Program-made: the position numbers and the translations under genes | Assembly (NCBI GenBank): GCA_035235625.1 | Contig: CP141146.1 | Location: 27,088,501 to 27,152,500, forward strand | Reading direction: 5' to 3' | DNA from: Saururus chinensis | Lineage: Eukaryota; Streptophyta; Magnoliopsida; Piperales; Saururaceae | DNA: 64,000 nt | Notes under the pieces: model-generated | Databases searched by the model: none | What the model saw: only the letters and a program-made list of their open reading frames with translations | Told to the model about the DNA's origin: nothing | Shown here: positions 49,255-58,381 of the stretch, piece after piece | How the letters are laid out: the number at the start of each line of letters is the position of its first letter | Position numbering within the stretch: the stretch's first letter is position 1

Positions 49255-50214
49255 TTCACTCACACTTGACTAATTTTTAGAGTTGAAGTTGAATTATATG
49301 GTTGTTTCTCTAATACTCACCCATAATGTTGAGAGACCAAATCCAATGATCTTTGACCTCCTTGTTCACTTCGTTGGCTGAAAAACAAGAAAAAAAATTT
49401 AGTGGATTATTATCGTAATAGAAAGTAACCAATGAATTAAACTGAGTACTTCGAAAAGGGCTGCCTATAAAAAAAAATAAGTAAAGAAAGGGAGTCAAAA
49501 AAATGTGAGGGAAATCATAAGAAAAAAAATCAAAGTTTCGAAATAAAGTTTCATTTTATAAGATAGGGTGAAGCCATCATTGTAACAATGCAAGCACATT
49601 GAAATATCACAGATAAAGCCCACAAGGTATTGAAGTGAACATCCAAACCGCTTAATATTTCGGAAAGGTTGCTAAGTTTTGAATTGGTTCATTTGGCTAT
49701 CTAAACATCTCTTGGTAAGTAGAAGAGCATACTACTTTAAGAAAATTGATCCTCTAATTATCTTGTCAAAAAATTTACATGGACTCACTAACAAATTGTT
49801 TCAAGAGTTCCTCTACATAGAAATTTAATGGCTTGGACTTTTATGAATATTTTTTTATACTTAATCTATGAAAACTAGTGCTTAAGTATTTTAGAGTTAA
49901 TTTTAAAGTTTGATGTTTGCTAAGTGGGGATGAAGGGGTTATTTGGTCTTGCTTTACGATTATTATCTTAGTCTTTACTTCCTCAAAACTAACTTATTAG
50001 CATTGTCACTCATAATTATTATTATTTTCTTCTCTTCTTCTTTTTTTTTTGTATAGCTGAAAACATAAAACTTAGCACTGCTTAAGAGGCAACCCATGAG
50101 TTTTTGAATTTTGTGGGTATATTCACTACAAACCCTCATGAGACGTAACTTGTCCACTGCTATATGTGCTAAATAGGATTGCTAGAGAATAGCAATATTC
50201 TAGTTGGGGGTATT
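49255..50214 (+). other. B 3' noncoding region, second part, and polypurine tract
   Basis: Continuation of B after the MULE. No supported gene; AT-rich. At 50201-50214 AGTTGGGGGTATT directly precedes the start of the B 3' LTR and is its polypurine tract. Confidence 0.8.
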
Positions 50215-50221
50215 TGATGCA

Positions 50222-50545
50222 TGTTGTGAACGTCCTAAGGGCTGCCACCAGGGCCACGTGTTAGGGTAATTAGGTAATAAGGGCATTTAGGTAATTATGT
50301 AATTAATGTTTTCTTTTAATTATGCTAATAGGCCTTAGGTGCTTGTTAGTGATCTCACTTAGCTAGTCTATTTAAGTGTAAGGGCTACACCTTGATTTGA
50401 TCATGAAATGAATGATTAATTATCTCCCATATCTCTCCTCCCTGTCCGGCGGCTATGCCGCTCCCTCTCCCCTTTCCCGGCCTTCCTGCGCATCTCCTTT
50501 CCCAATACCGGCTAGCCAGGCCATTGTGCCACTTTGGGCACAACA
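50222..50545 (+). repeat. E 5' LTR, 324 bp
   Basis: It starts TGTTGTGAACGTCC and ends TTTGGGCACAACA. It contains ATTAGGTAAT-type repeats and a TATTTAAG box near 50370-50380. It matches 52941-53281 with small insertions and substitutions. Confidence 0.92.
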
Positions 50546-50558
50546 TTGGTATCAGAGC
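50546..50558 (+). other. E primer binding site (initiator Met tRNA)
   Basis: TTGGTATCAGAGC directly follows the 5' LTR; TGGTATCAGAGC is the classic complement of the plant initiator-Met tRNA 3' end. Confidence 0.95.
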
Positions 50559-50644
50559 AGTTGGCCATTCAGAGTCGCGTGGCTTGTGGACCAAGATCAT
50601 AGCCAAGATTGTCTCCTCCGTCGACTGAGGCTCCTGGCCATTCA

Positions 50645-50816
50645 AGGTCATTTCTGATAACCAAACTATCACTGATGCCGACTCCATCATCATTGCCACC
50701 GGCACCGTTACCCACTGCCTCGACTTTCCTGAATCCAACGACGGCGCGGTGGGGTTCTAGAACTGCAGAAGCCCAGCCCTGATCTTCAGGAACAAGCCGC
50801 TGGTCGTCATTGGGGG
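50645..50816 (+). pseudogene. Captured fragment: NADPH-dependent thioredoxin reductase
   Basis: The plus strand encodes TDADSIIIATGTVT and, further on, ALIFRNKPLVVIGG. These match the stretch of plant NTRA/NTRB proteins from the conserved ATGA motif to the PIFRNKPLVVIGGG motif. The active-site CAVC segment between them is not recognisable. Full NTR is about 330 residues; only about 55 are covered. The piece starts about 100 bp inside E. Recognition is from memory of the family, and I am fairly sure. Confidence 0.75.
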
Positions 50817-50867
50817 TGAGTGCTCTTTGGACCTTCTCACGGACAGCTGCACTGGACTTTTACTAAA

Positions 50868-50995
50868 CTGGAAATCGTCGACAACCTTCAAATCAGAAAA
50901 GTGGTGGCTTTGCTGAGAGATGCCCAGCGTCCTCTCGTTGTGTTTGGCATAGGCACGGCCTGTGAGAGGTTTGTAGAAGAATTGATCCCCGACGC
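50868..50995 (+). pseudogene. Captured fragment: oxalyl-CoA decarboxylase / 2-hydroxyacyl-CoA lyase-like
   Basis: The plus strand encodes IRKVVALLRDAQRPLVVFGI, the start of the central domain of thiamine-diphosphate enzymes. The closest remembered text is the plant oxalyl-CoA decarboxylase (about AV.LLR.A.RPLIVFGKGAA). About 40 residues are covered out of roughly 570. It lies about 50 bp after the thioredoxin reductase piece with no shared origin. Another enzyme of this superfamily, such as acetolactate synthase, is possible. Confidence 0.55.
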
Positions 50996-51300
50996 AGTGT
51001 TGTGCAACATCGTAGATGCGCCCAGCGTCCTCTCATCCAGCCCGATGACCACCCCCTAGCACCGTCGGCCGCCACTAACCCAGCGCCAGTCATCCTCACC
51101 AGTCCCCTGTTCCCGCTCTCCACCGGAGCACACATCATCCTCCCAACCTCAGTCTGCTTCTTCCCCATCGTCCACTACTGGATCTTCATCATTGCCCTAT
51201 GTCTGATGGGAATGGAAGCCAACCTCCCCTATCTGTACATCCAGCCTCCGACGGCCGCTCAGTGTGCCGCAGCAAACCACCCATGGCCTCCAGCGCTCCT

Positions 51301-51475
51301 GTCCTCGACCTGAGCTGCCCCTCCAACTACCTGCTTTTGGTGATCGAGAAAGCATGCCGGGAGTGGCAGGCATTCCAGATCGTTAAACAAGGGATCTCAA
51401 CCGAGCTTCTAGAGGGCATGCGGAGCGCAAAGTTCTTCTTTTTCAGTGCTCCGATGAAGGAGAAATAGAAGTATT
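51301..51475 (+). pseudogene. Captured fragment: 2-oxoglutarate/Fe(II) dioxygenase N-terminal domain
   Basis: The plus strand encodes VIEKACREWQAFQIVKQGIS followed by TELLEGMRSAKFFF and MKEK. This matches the DIOX_N domain of plant dioxygenases, usually ACREWGFFQVVNHG. The metal-binding catalytic domain is absent. About 55 residues of a typical 350 are covered. The subfamily cannot be fixed from so short a piece. The sequence between 51000 and 51300 is GC-rich and unassigned. Confidence 0.7.
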
Positions 51476-52111
51476 CCTGCTCTACCCGCCTCCCCGCAGG
51501 TCTCTGGCTGACTGTCTACACCAGCGTCCGCGCTGACTTCGACTTCCTCGACCCCGACATCACTACCACCATCGTCATCATTCTCTTCACCGTCCCATCC
51601 CACCGTCTCGTCCACCTCCTACTGTGCTCTGCCTCCAGCTGATCAGGCGGCATCTCCTCCCTCAGAACCGCCGCAATCTTCAGCCAATCTGGAGAGTTTT
51701 TTCCTTCACCAGCCTGTGGGGAAGATTTTCCTTGGGAGATCTTCGGCCAATCTATAGAATTTTCTCCTTGGCGTTGTTCTCCTGGTCATCCGGAGTCCAA
51801 TGGTCCATCAAAGGGAATTTCTGTCACTATCGCGGCTTGTTTGCAATGATTTTCACTGGATTGTTCGCACTGGGAAATTCGGTACTGGCTCCATCTTTGC
51901 CTTGGCCAGCCATCTTTCCAGATATCTCGTGATATTTCCTCTGTTCGAGCTACACTTTGGAATATTATCACTCTGGTTTCTTCCGAGAACGGATATGAGA
52001 CACGATTATGGAATTTGTTATTGGGCCACCCACTTAACAGGAACTATTGGGGCCTCCTCCAACAGGTCCGCCTACATCCCTGTTTTCACCGGGTTTCGGT
52101 TTCCACAAGGA
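51476..52111 (+). other. E interior, unassigned GC-rich part
   Basis: Contains a short internal repeat (TTCAGCCAATCTGGAGA near 51680 and TTCGGCCAATCTATAGA near 51745). Open stretches exist but I could not match them to a family. They may be further captured pieces too short or too changed to recognise. Confidence 0.4.
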
Positions 52112-52640
52112 AGAGTTACGCAAGCTTATGTGGTGGCATGGCATATGCAGCCAACTTCTGCAATTGCTTGTCCGATCTGGCTGGGTTCTTCTTGGAGGCT
52201 GGGAACCTTAATAGAGCCCTAGCATACTATAAGGAAGCTGTCTTTCATCAACCTACAATTGCTTACCTGAAGCAATGGAATGTGTATAAGGCTATGGAAA
52301 TGACACAAGAGGCTAATTTGTATTACCCGCAAGTTTTTTAGACCATACCTGCTTTTGCCATGGCTTACAGCAATCTAGCGAGCATCTATTATGAACAGGC
52401 GCAACGAATCCAATCTGAAGTTGAGCACTCTATAGATGTGTCATCCATATCTTCTGACATAATTGCAAGACTGATTAACGAAGATACGATTCAGGTTTTG
52501 GTTCACTTATTAGGGTACACCGAGGGTGCAAGGAATGACATTTTTGCTATACAATCGGCGCCCATTTAGGTCTTTTTCATGGGATTTTTGGGTACATTAG
52601 GTTGCCTGCACAAGAGGTCTGATTACGGGCTTTACTACAA
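52112..52640 (+). pseudogene. Captured fragment: SECRET AGENT-type O-GlcNAc transferase
   Basis: The first part encodes tetratricopeptide repeats, e.g. SDLAGFFLEAGNLNRALAYY and FAMAYSNLASIYYEQ, very close to plant SEC (SNLAGLFMESGDLNRALQYY). The second part, from about 52400, encodes QRIQSEVEHSIDVSSISSDI, then INEDTIQVLV and GARNDIFAIQSAPI, which belong to the catalytic region several hundred residues further on in SEC. A final RSDYGL near 52620 matches a point still further on. Introns are not seen, so the source was probably mRNA. SEC adds sugar to nuclear and cytosolic proteins; this piece cannot. Confidence 0.85.
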
Positions 52641-52925
52641 CTTGGCAATCCTTCTGGATGGGCTTTGCGTGAGTCTGACGCTCCTTTGCTCTGCCGCCTC
52701 CTTCATCTACTGTCGCTACCACCCACAACTATGCCTTGTCCTTTGGTTCAGTTAACTGCACTTCCATCATGTTTGTGCTCACTTTTGCACTTCTGCTTTT
52801 GAGTAGTGACCCACTATCTCCATCATTCTGTGTGTCTCATTCGTGGTTCCAGACCGGCTGTTCATAGCGGAGCTATGGTGGGCCCAAGTTTGGAGTTTTA
52901 GGTCACCTCGAGGACGAGGTGATGC

Positions 52926-52940
52926 AGAAGCGGGGTGGAA
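52926..52940 (+). other. E polypurine tract
   Basis: AGAAGCGGGGTGGAA immediately precedes the 3' LTR. Confidence 0.75.
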
Positions 52941-53281
52941 TGTTGTTTGTCCTAAGGGCTGCCACTGGGGCCACGTATTAGGGTAATTAGGTAATAAGGG
53001 CATTTAGGTAATTAGGTTAATTAGGTAATTAGTGTTTTCTTTTAATTATGCTAATGGGCCTTAGGTGCTTGTTAGTGAGCCCACTTAGCTAGTCTATTTA
53101 AGTGTAAGGGCAACGCCCTGATTTGATCATGAAATGAATGATTAATTATCTCCCCTTTTCTCCCCTGTCTCTCTTCCCTATCCGGTGGCCATGCTGCTCC
53201 CTCTCCCCTTTCTCGGACTTCCTGCACTGCTCCCTTCCCGTTACCGGCTAGCCAGGCAGTTGTGCCACTTCAGGCACAACA
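52941..53281 (+). repeat. E 3' LTR, 341 bp
   Basis: It starts TGTTGTTTGTCCTAAGG and ends TTCAGGCACAACA; it matches the 5' LTR apart from a few short length differences and scattered substitutions. It is followed by the target copy ATGCA. Confidence 0.92.
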
Positions 53282-53616
53282 ATGCACTAAAATAATGTTG
53301 AATTAAATATTTTTAAATCTTAAATTGTAATCCTATTTTGTGTCAATTCATTACTTATTTGGGCTATTTATATCTTAAACATGTGAGTTGGACCATGTTG
53401 TGTTTACATGTCCAAATAGGCTTCGACAGGATCCAAGTAGAAGAGGAAGTGAATCCCAACTACCTAAAGTTATTCAAGGGTCAAGAATAGGCTCTTAATT
53501 GTCTAAACATGCATAGAAAGGTAAAACACAACTATGTAAACCCATTGGGTTTTAGATTTGCATCAAGAGAACCAAATTCAGGAAAAAGCTGATTTAGACA
53601 TATTAACACAACCTTA

Positions 53617-54356
53617 GGGTCTGTTTGGATTGTTGAAAACTGGGAGAAAGTGAAAGGGAAAGAGAAAATGAATCTGGGTGAAAGAGAAACTAGAAAATTC
53701 CTAAAAAATCCATTGTTTGGTTACACCAATGTTGTAATAAAAAATTAAAACTTTAATCCACCAATGTTGGTAGTAGTGGTGGAGTTAGGCATGGTGGTGT
53801 TGGTGGTAGTGGTGACAGAGGTAGCAGGCATGGTAGCTATAGTGGTGGTGAAAGTGGTGGTGGCAATGGTAGTAGTTGCAAGGGTGTTGATGGTGGCGAT
53901 GGCGGTGGAGTTGGCAATGGTGGTGTTGGCGATAGCAACAGTGCTGACGGTGGTAGTGGCAGTGTTAATGATGGTTGCAATGGTGGTGGTGGAGGCACCA
54001 GCGGCGGTGGTAGTAGCGATGGTGGTGATGGTGATGGCATTGGCAATGGTGACAGCGGTAGTAGTGGCGGTGGTGGCTATGATGACAATGATGGTGGTGG
54101 TGGCAATAATGTCGGTGGCAGCAAGAAGGTCAACATTAAGAATGTTAAAGGCATAAGTTTTTTATATGCAGATTTTCTCCCAAAATCCATGGGTTGAGGG
54201 GTAAAAAGTTGTTGGGCCAATTTTCTACCCATTTTCTCCCAGTTTCTACTTTAGTTTCTTAGTTTCTCTTTCCCTATTGCACCAAACAATGGAAACTATG
54301 GGATTTTAAAAAGATTCATTTCTTTTCCCCCACTTTCCACCAATCCAAACAGACCC
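53617..54356. mobile_element. Tourist/PIF-Harbinger-type MITE, 740 bp
   Basis: Terminal inverted repeats GGGTCTGTTTGGATTG (53617-53632) and CAATCCAAACAGACCC (54341-54356), flanked by the 3-bp duplication TTA (53614-53616 and 54357-54359). The 5' LTR of B shows the empty site CCTTAATATTTC. The core (53762-54130) is a degenerate GTGGTG/GGCAAT repeat that leaves long open stretches on both strands (Val/Met-rich on one, Pro/Ser-rich on the other); these are composition artefacts. No transposase. Confidence 0.92.
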
Positions 54357-55831
54357 TTAGTATTTCGGTCATATCTTTCTATATAAAATTCAGATTGATA
54401 TGATTCTAATAGTATTAAAAAGAAGACTTTCATGGCTATAATAAGGATGAAATTCATAATTCAAAATATATATGCCAATTTGACATGAAAAGAGACAGTT
54501 AGTCAATTAACCCAAGGTCAATACATGGAGGATCTTTTTAGTAGTTGTGATTGACACACATAAAGAAAGATAATGAGGCTGATTAGATAACTATAGGAAG
54601 ACTAAATGATACTGATTTTTTAAATAAATATTTAATTTATTTGATTAATTAAAAATCTAATCATTGTCAAAGAAGCAACCAATTAAATAATCAATCAGGA
54701 AGCAATCAAGGGATATGATTGGACCTTCTCCTTTGAAGCAACCCCTTCTCCTATAAAAAGAGGGATGGACGAGGGAATTGCATCAACTCCTATTTGGAGC
54801 TCTCTTCTCTTATTTTTTCTTCTCTTCTTTTGCAGTGTTTGTTTTAAGTTTTATTGTAATGGCTTATTAAGCCCTCTACCTAAGGCTAGAGGTAATTTGT
54901 AACAATCTAATAGAGCTTTATTCATGTTTCATCAATGATTTTAAGTAAGTATTATTTATTTGAAGTGATGTTTATTTAATATTGTTCTTCTTTATGTGTC
55001 GTTGTTATCTTAATACATAAGATGCTTGAAGGCTCTTCTTAATCTTTTGTGGTTTTGATACATAGAACTCTTAAAGAAATAATTTTTTTATCCTTCATCT
55101 ATTCAAAGTATTACTTATTTTTATTTTTGCTCTTAATATTTGTATCTTCTGGTTAGATAGAATCTTCATTCGATTCTAACTAAGATGACATGACACATGA
55201 AGAACATCACTAGATGTTACAATAATCTTTAATGTCTTAGTATTTTATATTATTAAATTTCATCTTAACACTTTCATTGCCTCAATACTCTTCTACTCCT
55301 CCTCTTAATTATTTCTTTACTCCTCTTATTTTGTAATCATTGTAATAGTCACACAAAGGCAATCCTTGTAGATTTGACTTTGCAAGACTACATTAACTTG
55401 TGCACTTGCAAGTAATATAACCCTAAACTTTAGATCAAATTAATGAATCAATAGTTTATATGTAACAGTGATGTAGGTTCCTTATGGGGATAAAGTTACT
55501 TTAAGACTTGGGATGTATAGCAAGGGCAATGTTGTTATGCCACCTGACATATTTAATGTTTTCTTACTTTAAGGTAGATGATTTTAGGCACATGAGTATC
55601 AATCGTTTTGTATTTGTACATATCAAAATATTCAAACATATACTTGGGCAAGACCTTGTGTGATTTAATATATGATTGGACTTGGATTAAATTTGTACTC
55701 TGATTTAGTATCATATGTTCAAAAAAAAGTTAGCTCATACCCTGAGATAACTTGTCAAATGTTTGACAGAAAGTTTTGAAACTTTTCTTTCTACTCTTTT
55801 ATTTATAAAAATAATTTTAAAGAGTGTGACA

Positions 55832-55933
55832 TAAAAACCAAAGCTAAATTTAAAACTAAAAATTAACTAGAATTATCCTAACTAAGAATTTGGTAAAAAT
55901 CCTTTGTCGTCCTTTGCAACGGTGTCAAGAACT
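55832..55933 (-). other. H leader and primer binding site
   Basis: On the minus strand this reads a decayed primer site (GACACCGTTGCAAAGGACGA, compare F TGGCGCCGTTGCTGGGGAC), then AT-rich leader matching F 18080-18180. It starts with the C2 target copy TAAAA. Confidence 0.75.
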
Positions 55934-57102
55934 TAATCATTAAAAATTAAGTCATTTGCAAGTGTATAAGGTAATTATACTAGGATAACATGAAGGGTTT
56001 TCAAACCTCGGGGACGGGATTAAATTATTATCAAAATTAAAATAAAATATAATGTGAATTAAAAATTAAAACTAATGCAAATGTAAATGTAAATTAAACA
56101 CAAAAGTAATATTATGGAACTAACTTAAAAATAGGAATCTATCAAATGAATCATAGCAATGCATCTCATAAGAATCATGCTCATATTTGTGTTATGACAT
56201 AAATGATCGTAACTACAAGCTAGAACATCTCAAGGAATTTCACAATTATTCACATGGCATAAATTATCCTCGATTTGGTATGAATCATATATACTAATCT
56301 AGGGTTATATCTATGACTCATCTAATCTTAGAATAACTCATTCAATAAATTAATCACATAAATATAAAATACTATTGCATAACCATCTCTTCTAAACTAC
56401 AAGTATTATAATTGACCTGAATACCAAAATCATCTGCAAAAACACAGAAAATTGAATTAAACATTAAAACTTCTTCCTTTAAGGAATCTCTTGTCATGTA
56501 ATTGCATACACAAAAAAATCTAAAATATTAACAAGAGGGCATTGCTACTCATCTATGGCTTCCTCAAATTCCTAAAGCTTCAAATCTTTTGCCTCTCATG
56601 GTTGGTGGAGACCCTTGCATATTGATGAAGTCTATTGATTATTCTTTCTTCTTCACTTTAGGCATTCATAAACTACAATTGGATCTCCTCGATTCGTGCT
56701 AAAAGAGTATTTATATAGACCTCTAAGTCACTTGAGAAGTTTAGCTTTGAAAATGAACAAAACGTGTTAGATTTATACTTTCCCATATTAACCAATTGAT
56801 TGGACCATAGAGCCAATCAATCCAAAATCATCTGGTTGACTTAAATTTGGGCCCAATCAATTACCCCAAAGGGCCAATTGATCACCCTCTAGGCCGATCA
56901 ATCGCCCTACTTCCCCAATCAATCGTGAGCTGAGAAATCTGCAATTAAAATATAAGAATAGCCATTTTCAACCAAAAATCCACATAAGCCTCTAATGTTA
57001 TTATTAATTATAATTTCTAACTATCTAAGTTATATTAACGCTTAATTAAGCCTAGAAAAAAAGGTAAAGAAGAATAAAATAACATATATATCATACTCAT
57101 CA
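55934..57102 (-). repeat. H 5' LTR, about 1170 bp
   Basis: It aligns with the F LTRs from the TTAAGTCATTTGCAAGTG side to the TATATCATACTCATCA end. A TATA-like box lies at 56709-56719 (minus strand CTATATAAAT). Where F has CGATCGATCG palindromes, H has CCAATTGATTGG, CAATCAATCG and similar (56790-56935), as expected from loss of methylated CpG. An old fossil copy. Confidence 0.85.
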
Positions 57103-58381
57103 CCCCACGTAAGAAATACTCGAGTTTTTTTCCCTAAACCCATGCCAAGTCAATCTCGCTAAGTTCCATATGGGTTGAGTCGAGTCTAGGTTCTAAGTCC
57201 ATCCCTATGCAAATGGGTTTTTCCCCTCTTCAATTAAATGATTGAATGAATTGTTTTGATTTAAAAGTTGGCATTGATATCGACTCTCAAGCAAGTTAAG
57301 TGTAATCAAAATTTTCATGCTTAGAGCCATCTATATTTCTTCAAACTTGTATTTTTCACTTTTAGACATGACTTCTGACCCTTCAATTTGTTGCTTCCTT
57401 TTTGTGAAAAGTACTTTTTCATGTGAAAAGTATTTTTCATAGGTGAACTTTTCTCTTCTTTTTTTTTTACGAAGAGGAATATGAATCACCTTCTATTAAT
57501 ATTTTGTTGAATAGTAAATTGTTGGGTGGTCCTAGATTGGTAAGGGTTTAGTTTATAGAAAAACTTTTAATGCTGAAAGTAAACCAAATTAAGTAAATTT
57601 TGCCCTTCAATCATCATACTTAAGGTCCGTTTGTTAATCACTCTAATTCATATCAATGTATAAAATGTAACATCATAAGATCAGTAACTTTAATAAACAA
57701 CCGTCCCCAAAAGGGGGTTTGCCACACATGCCCTTAATTATCCAAATATGAATCGAGCAAAAAGTATTACCTCTCAAGCTTGACAGCTACCTTCTAATGT
57801 GCAGTGCATCTAACGAGCTCATTTTGATCTTTTGGAAGAACTTCGGTTTTTCTCATTTTCCTGCCTTTTCATCCTTCATACTTGATGTATAGGCAGACCA
57901 CTGAGGGAAAAACCAAAACAGAGAACGAATGAAAAAACGCACCCTATAAAGTCTAGTGTCGCTGCAACAACTATGTTGCTTCATCAAATCTTCTTAGAGC
58001 CTGATAACAACATTCTTTCCTGACATGCACAAATTTTGATCTTGCAACCTTTTTGGCTGCCTCGCGATAAATATAACAACAGATCACTTTCATCAGAATG
58101 GAAATGATGACAATATGCAAGTCATGAGTGTGTTCTTCACTGTTATATTTGCAAAATAAATAATAAGAAACATTAAACGGCATCATCATCTTCCTTTGCC
58201 CCATCCATAAATCTTTCCTGTTGTAAAGCCCCTGAAAACACTCGCTTCTATCAAAAGACACCTTCAACAACATAGCCCATATCCACAACCCAGTGAAAAC
58301 ACCCCCACTGGTAATCTCGGCTAGACAACAGAAATGCCGCAGTGAAAACAAAAAAATCAGGATCTAAGATCCCACTCCAGA
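57103..58381. other. Flank and probable 3' UTR side of the kinase gene
   Basis: No supported gene. A short open stretch on the minus strand at 57971-58351 matches nothing I know and would be in the kinase 3' UTR. Near 57622-57710 there is a short piece with GGTCCGTTTGTTAA and AATAAACAACCGTCC ends that may be a worn MITE. Confidence 0.45.

Larger units (their letters stand above)
50222..53281 (+). mobile_element. E: non-autonomous LTR element carrying fragments of several host genes
   Basis: It has LTRs of 324 and 341 bp (50222-50545 and 52941-53281), TGTTGT...CACAACA ends, the target duplication ATGCA (50217-50221 and 53282-53286), an initiator-Met-tRNA primer site right after the left LTR and a purine-rich tract before the right LTR. 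The 2.4-kb interior has no gag, RT or integrase. It holds pieces resembling NADPH-thioredoxin reductase, oxalyl-CoA decarboxylase, a 2-oxoglutarate dioxygenase and SECRET AGENT, all in the element's sense direction. Its GC content is visibly higher than its surroundings. It is a fossil: none of the captured pieces is a full gene. It depends on enzymes of another element for movement. Confidence 0.9.
31026..55437 (+). mobile_element. B: old Athila-like element inside C2, itself split by a MULE, E and a MITE
   Basis: The plus strand shows 5' LTR (31026-32440), leader, gag-pol (32763-37110), 3' noncoding region (37111-37386 and 49255-50214), polypurine tract (50201-50214) and 3' LTR (50215-50221, 53287-53616, 54360-55437). 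With the insertions removed the 3' LTR is 1415 bp, exactly the length of the 5' LTR. By eye the first 114 bases of the two LTRs differ at about 15 sites (13%), which would be several million years at usual plant rates. The left flank is GTGAT; the right copy is not clear. It is a fossil with many breaks. Confidence 0.88.
50215..55437 (+). repeat. B 3' LTR, split by element E and a MITE
   Basis: Pieces 50215-50221 (TGATGCA), 53287-53616 and 54360-55437 total 1415 bp. E is inserted after the seventh base, and the MITE sits inside. It ends about TTTAGATCA. It is diverged from the 5' LTR by about 13% over the first 114 bases. Confidence 0.85.
28619..55831 (+). repeat. C2: long LTR-like unit inserted in H, hosting element B
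   Basis: It starts TGCAACACCCAAGAATTTTC and ends AGAGTGTGACA, flanked by TAAAA (28614-28618 and 55832-55836). Only 28619-31025 and about 55438-55831 belong to it (about 2.8 kb); the rest is element B and its own insertions. It matches C1 over most of its length. Across 29200-30150 it has the same degenerate CGACATG/CATCGGC phrases. No coding sequence is seen. Probably a solo LTR, by the TG...CA ends and 5-bp duplication. Confidence 0.7.
7076..57102 (-). mobile_element. H: old Athila-like host element, split by three insertions
   Basis: Pieces at 7076-7436 (pol), 19367-20774 (pol, protease and gag end), 27444-28618 (gag), 55832-55933 (leader and primer site) and 55934-57102 (5' LTR) line up in order against element F, all on the minus strand. 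They are separated by F, C1 and C2, each with a 5-bp target duplication. The 3' part of pol and the 3' LTR are absent from the window. H is a fossil with many breaks and is the oldest layer of the stack. Only about 4.3 kb of the span belongs to H itself. Confidence 0.85.

Noticed and set aside
50893-51168. Minus-strand frames in element E
   Set aside because: Captured gene pieces, the primer site and the purine tract all support the plus strand as sense.
53764-54156. 130-codon Val/Met-rich frame and the opposite Pro/Ser-rich frame
   Set aside because: Both are products of the GTG-type repeat inside a MITE; no start context or family match.
57622-57713. Possible 90-bp MITE with GGTCCGTTTGTTAA end
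   Set aside because: The inverted repeats are only partial and no target duplication could be set.
57971-58351. 126-codon open frame on the minus strand beside the kinase exon
   Set aside because: No recognisable domain, lies directly downstream of the kinase stop, and the composition looks like UTR.
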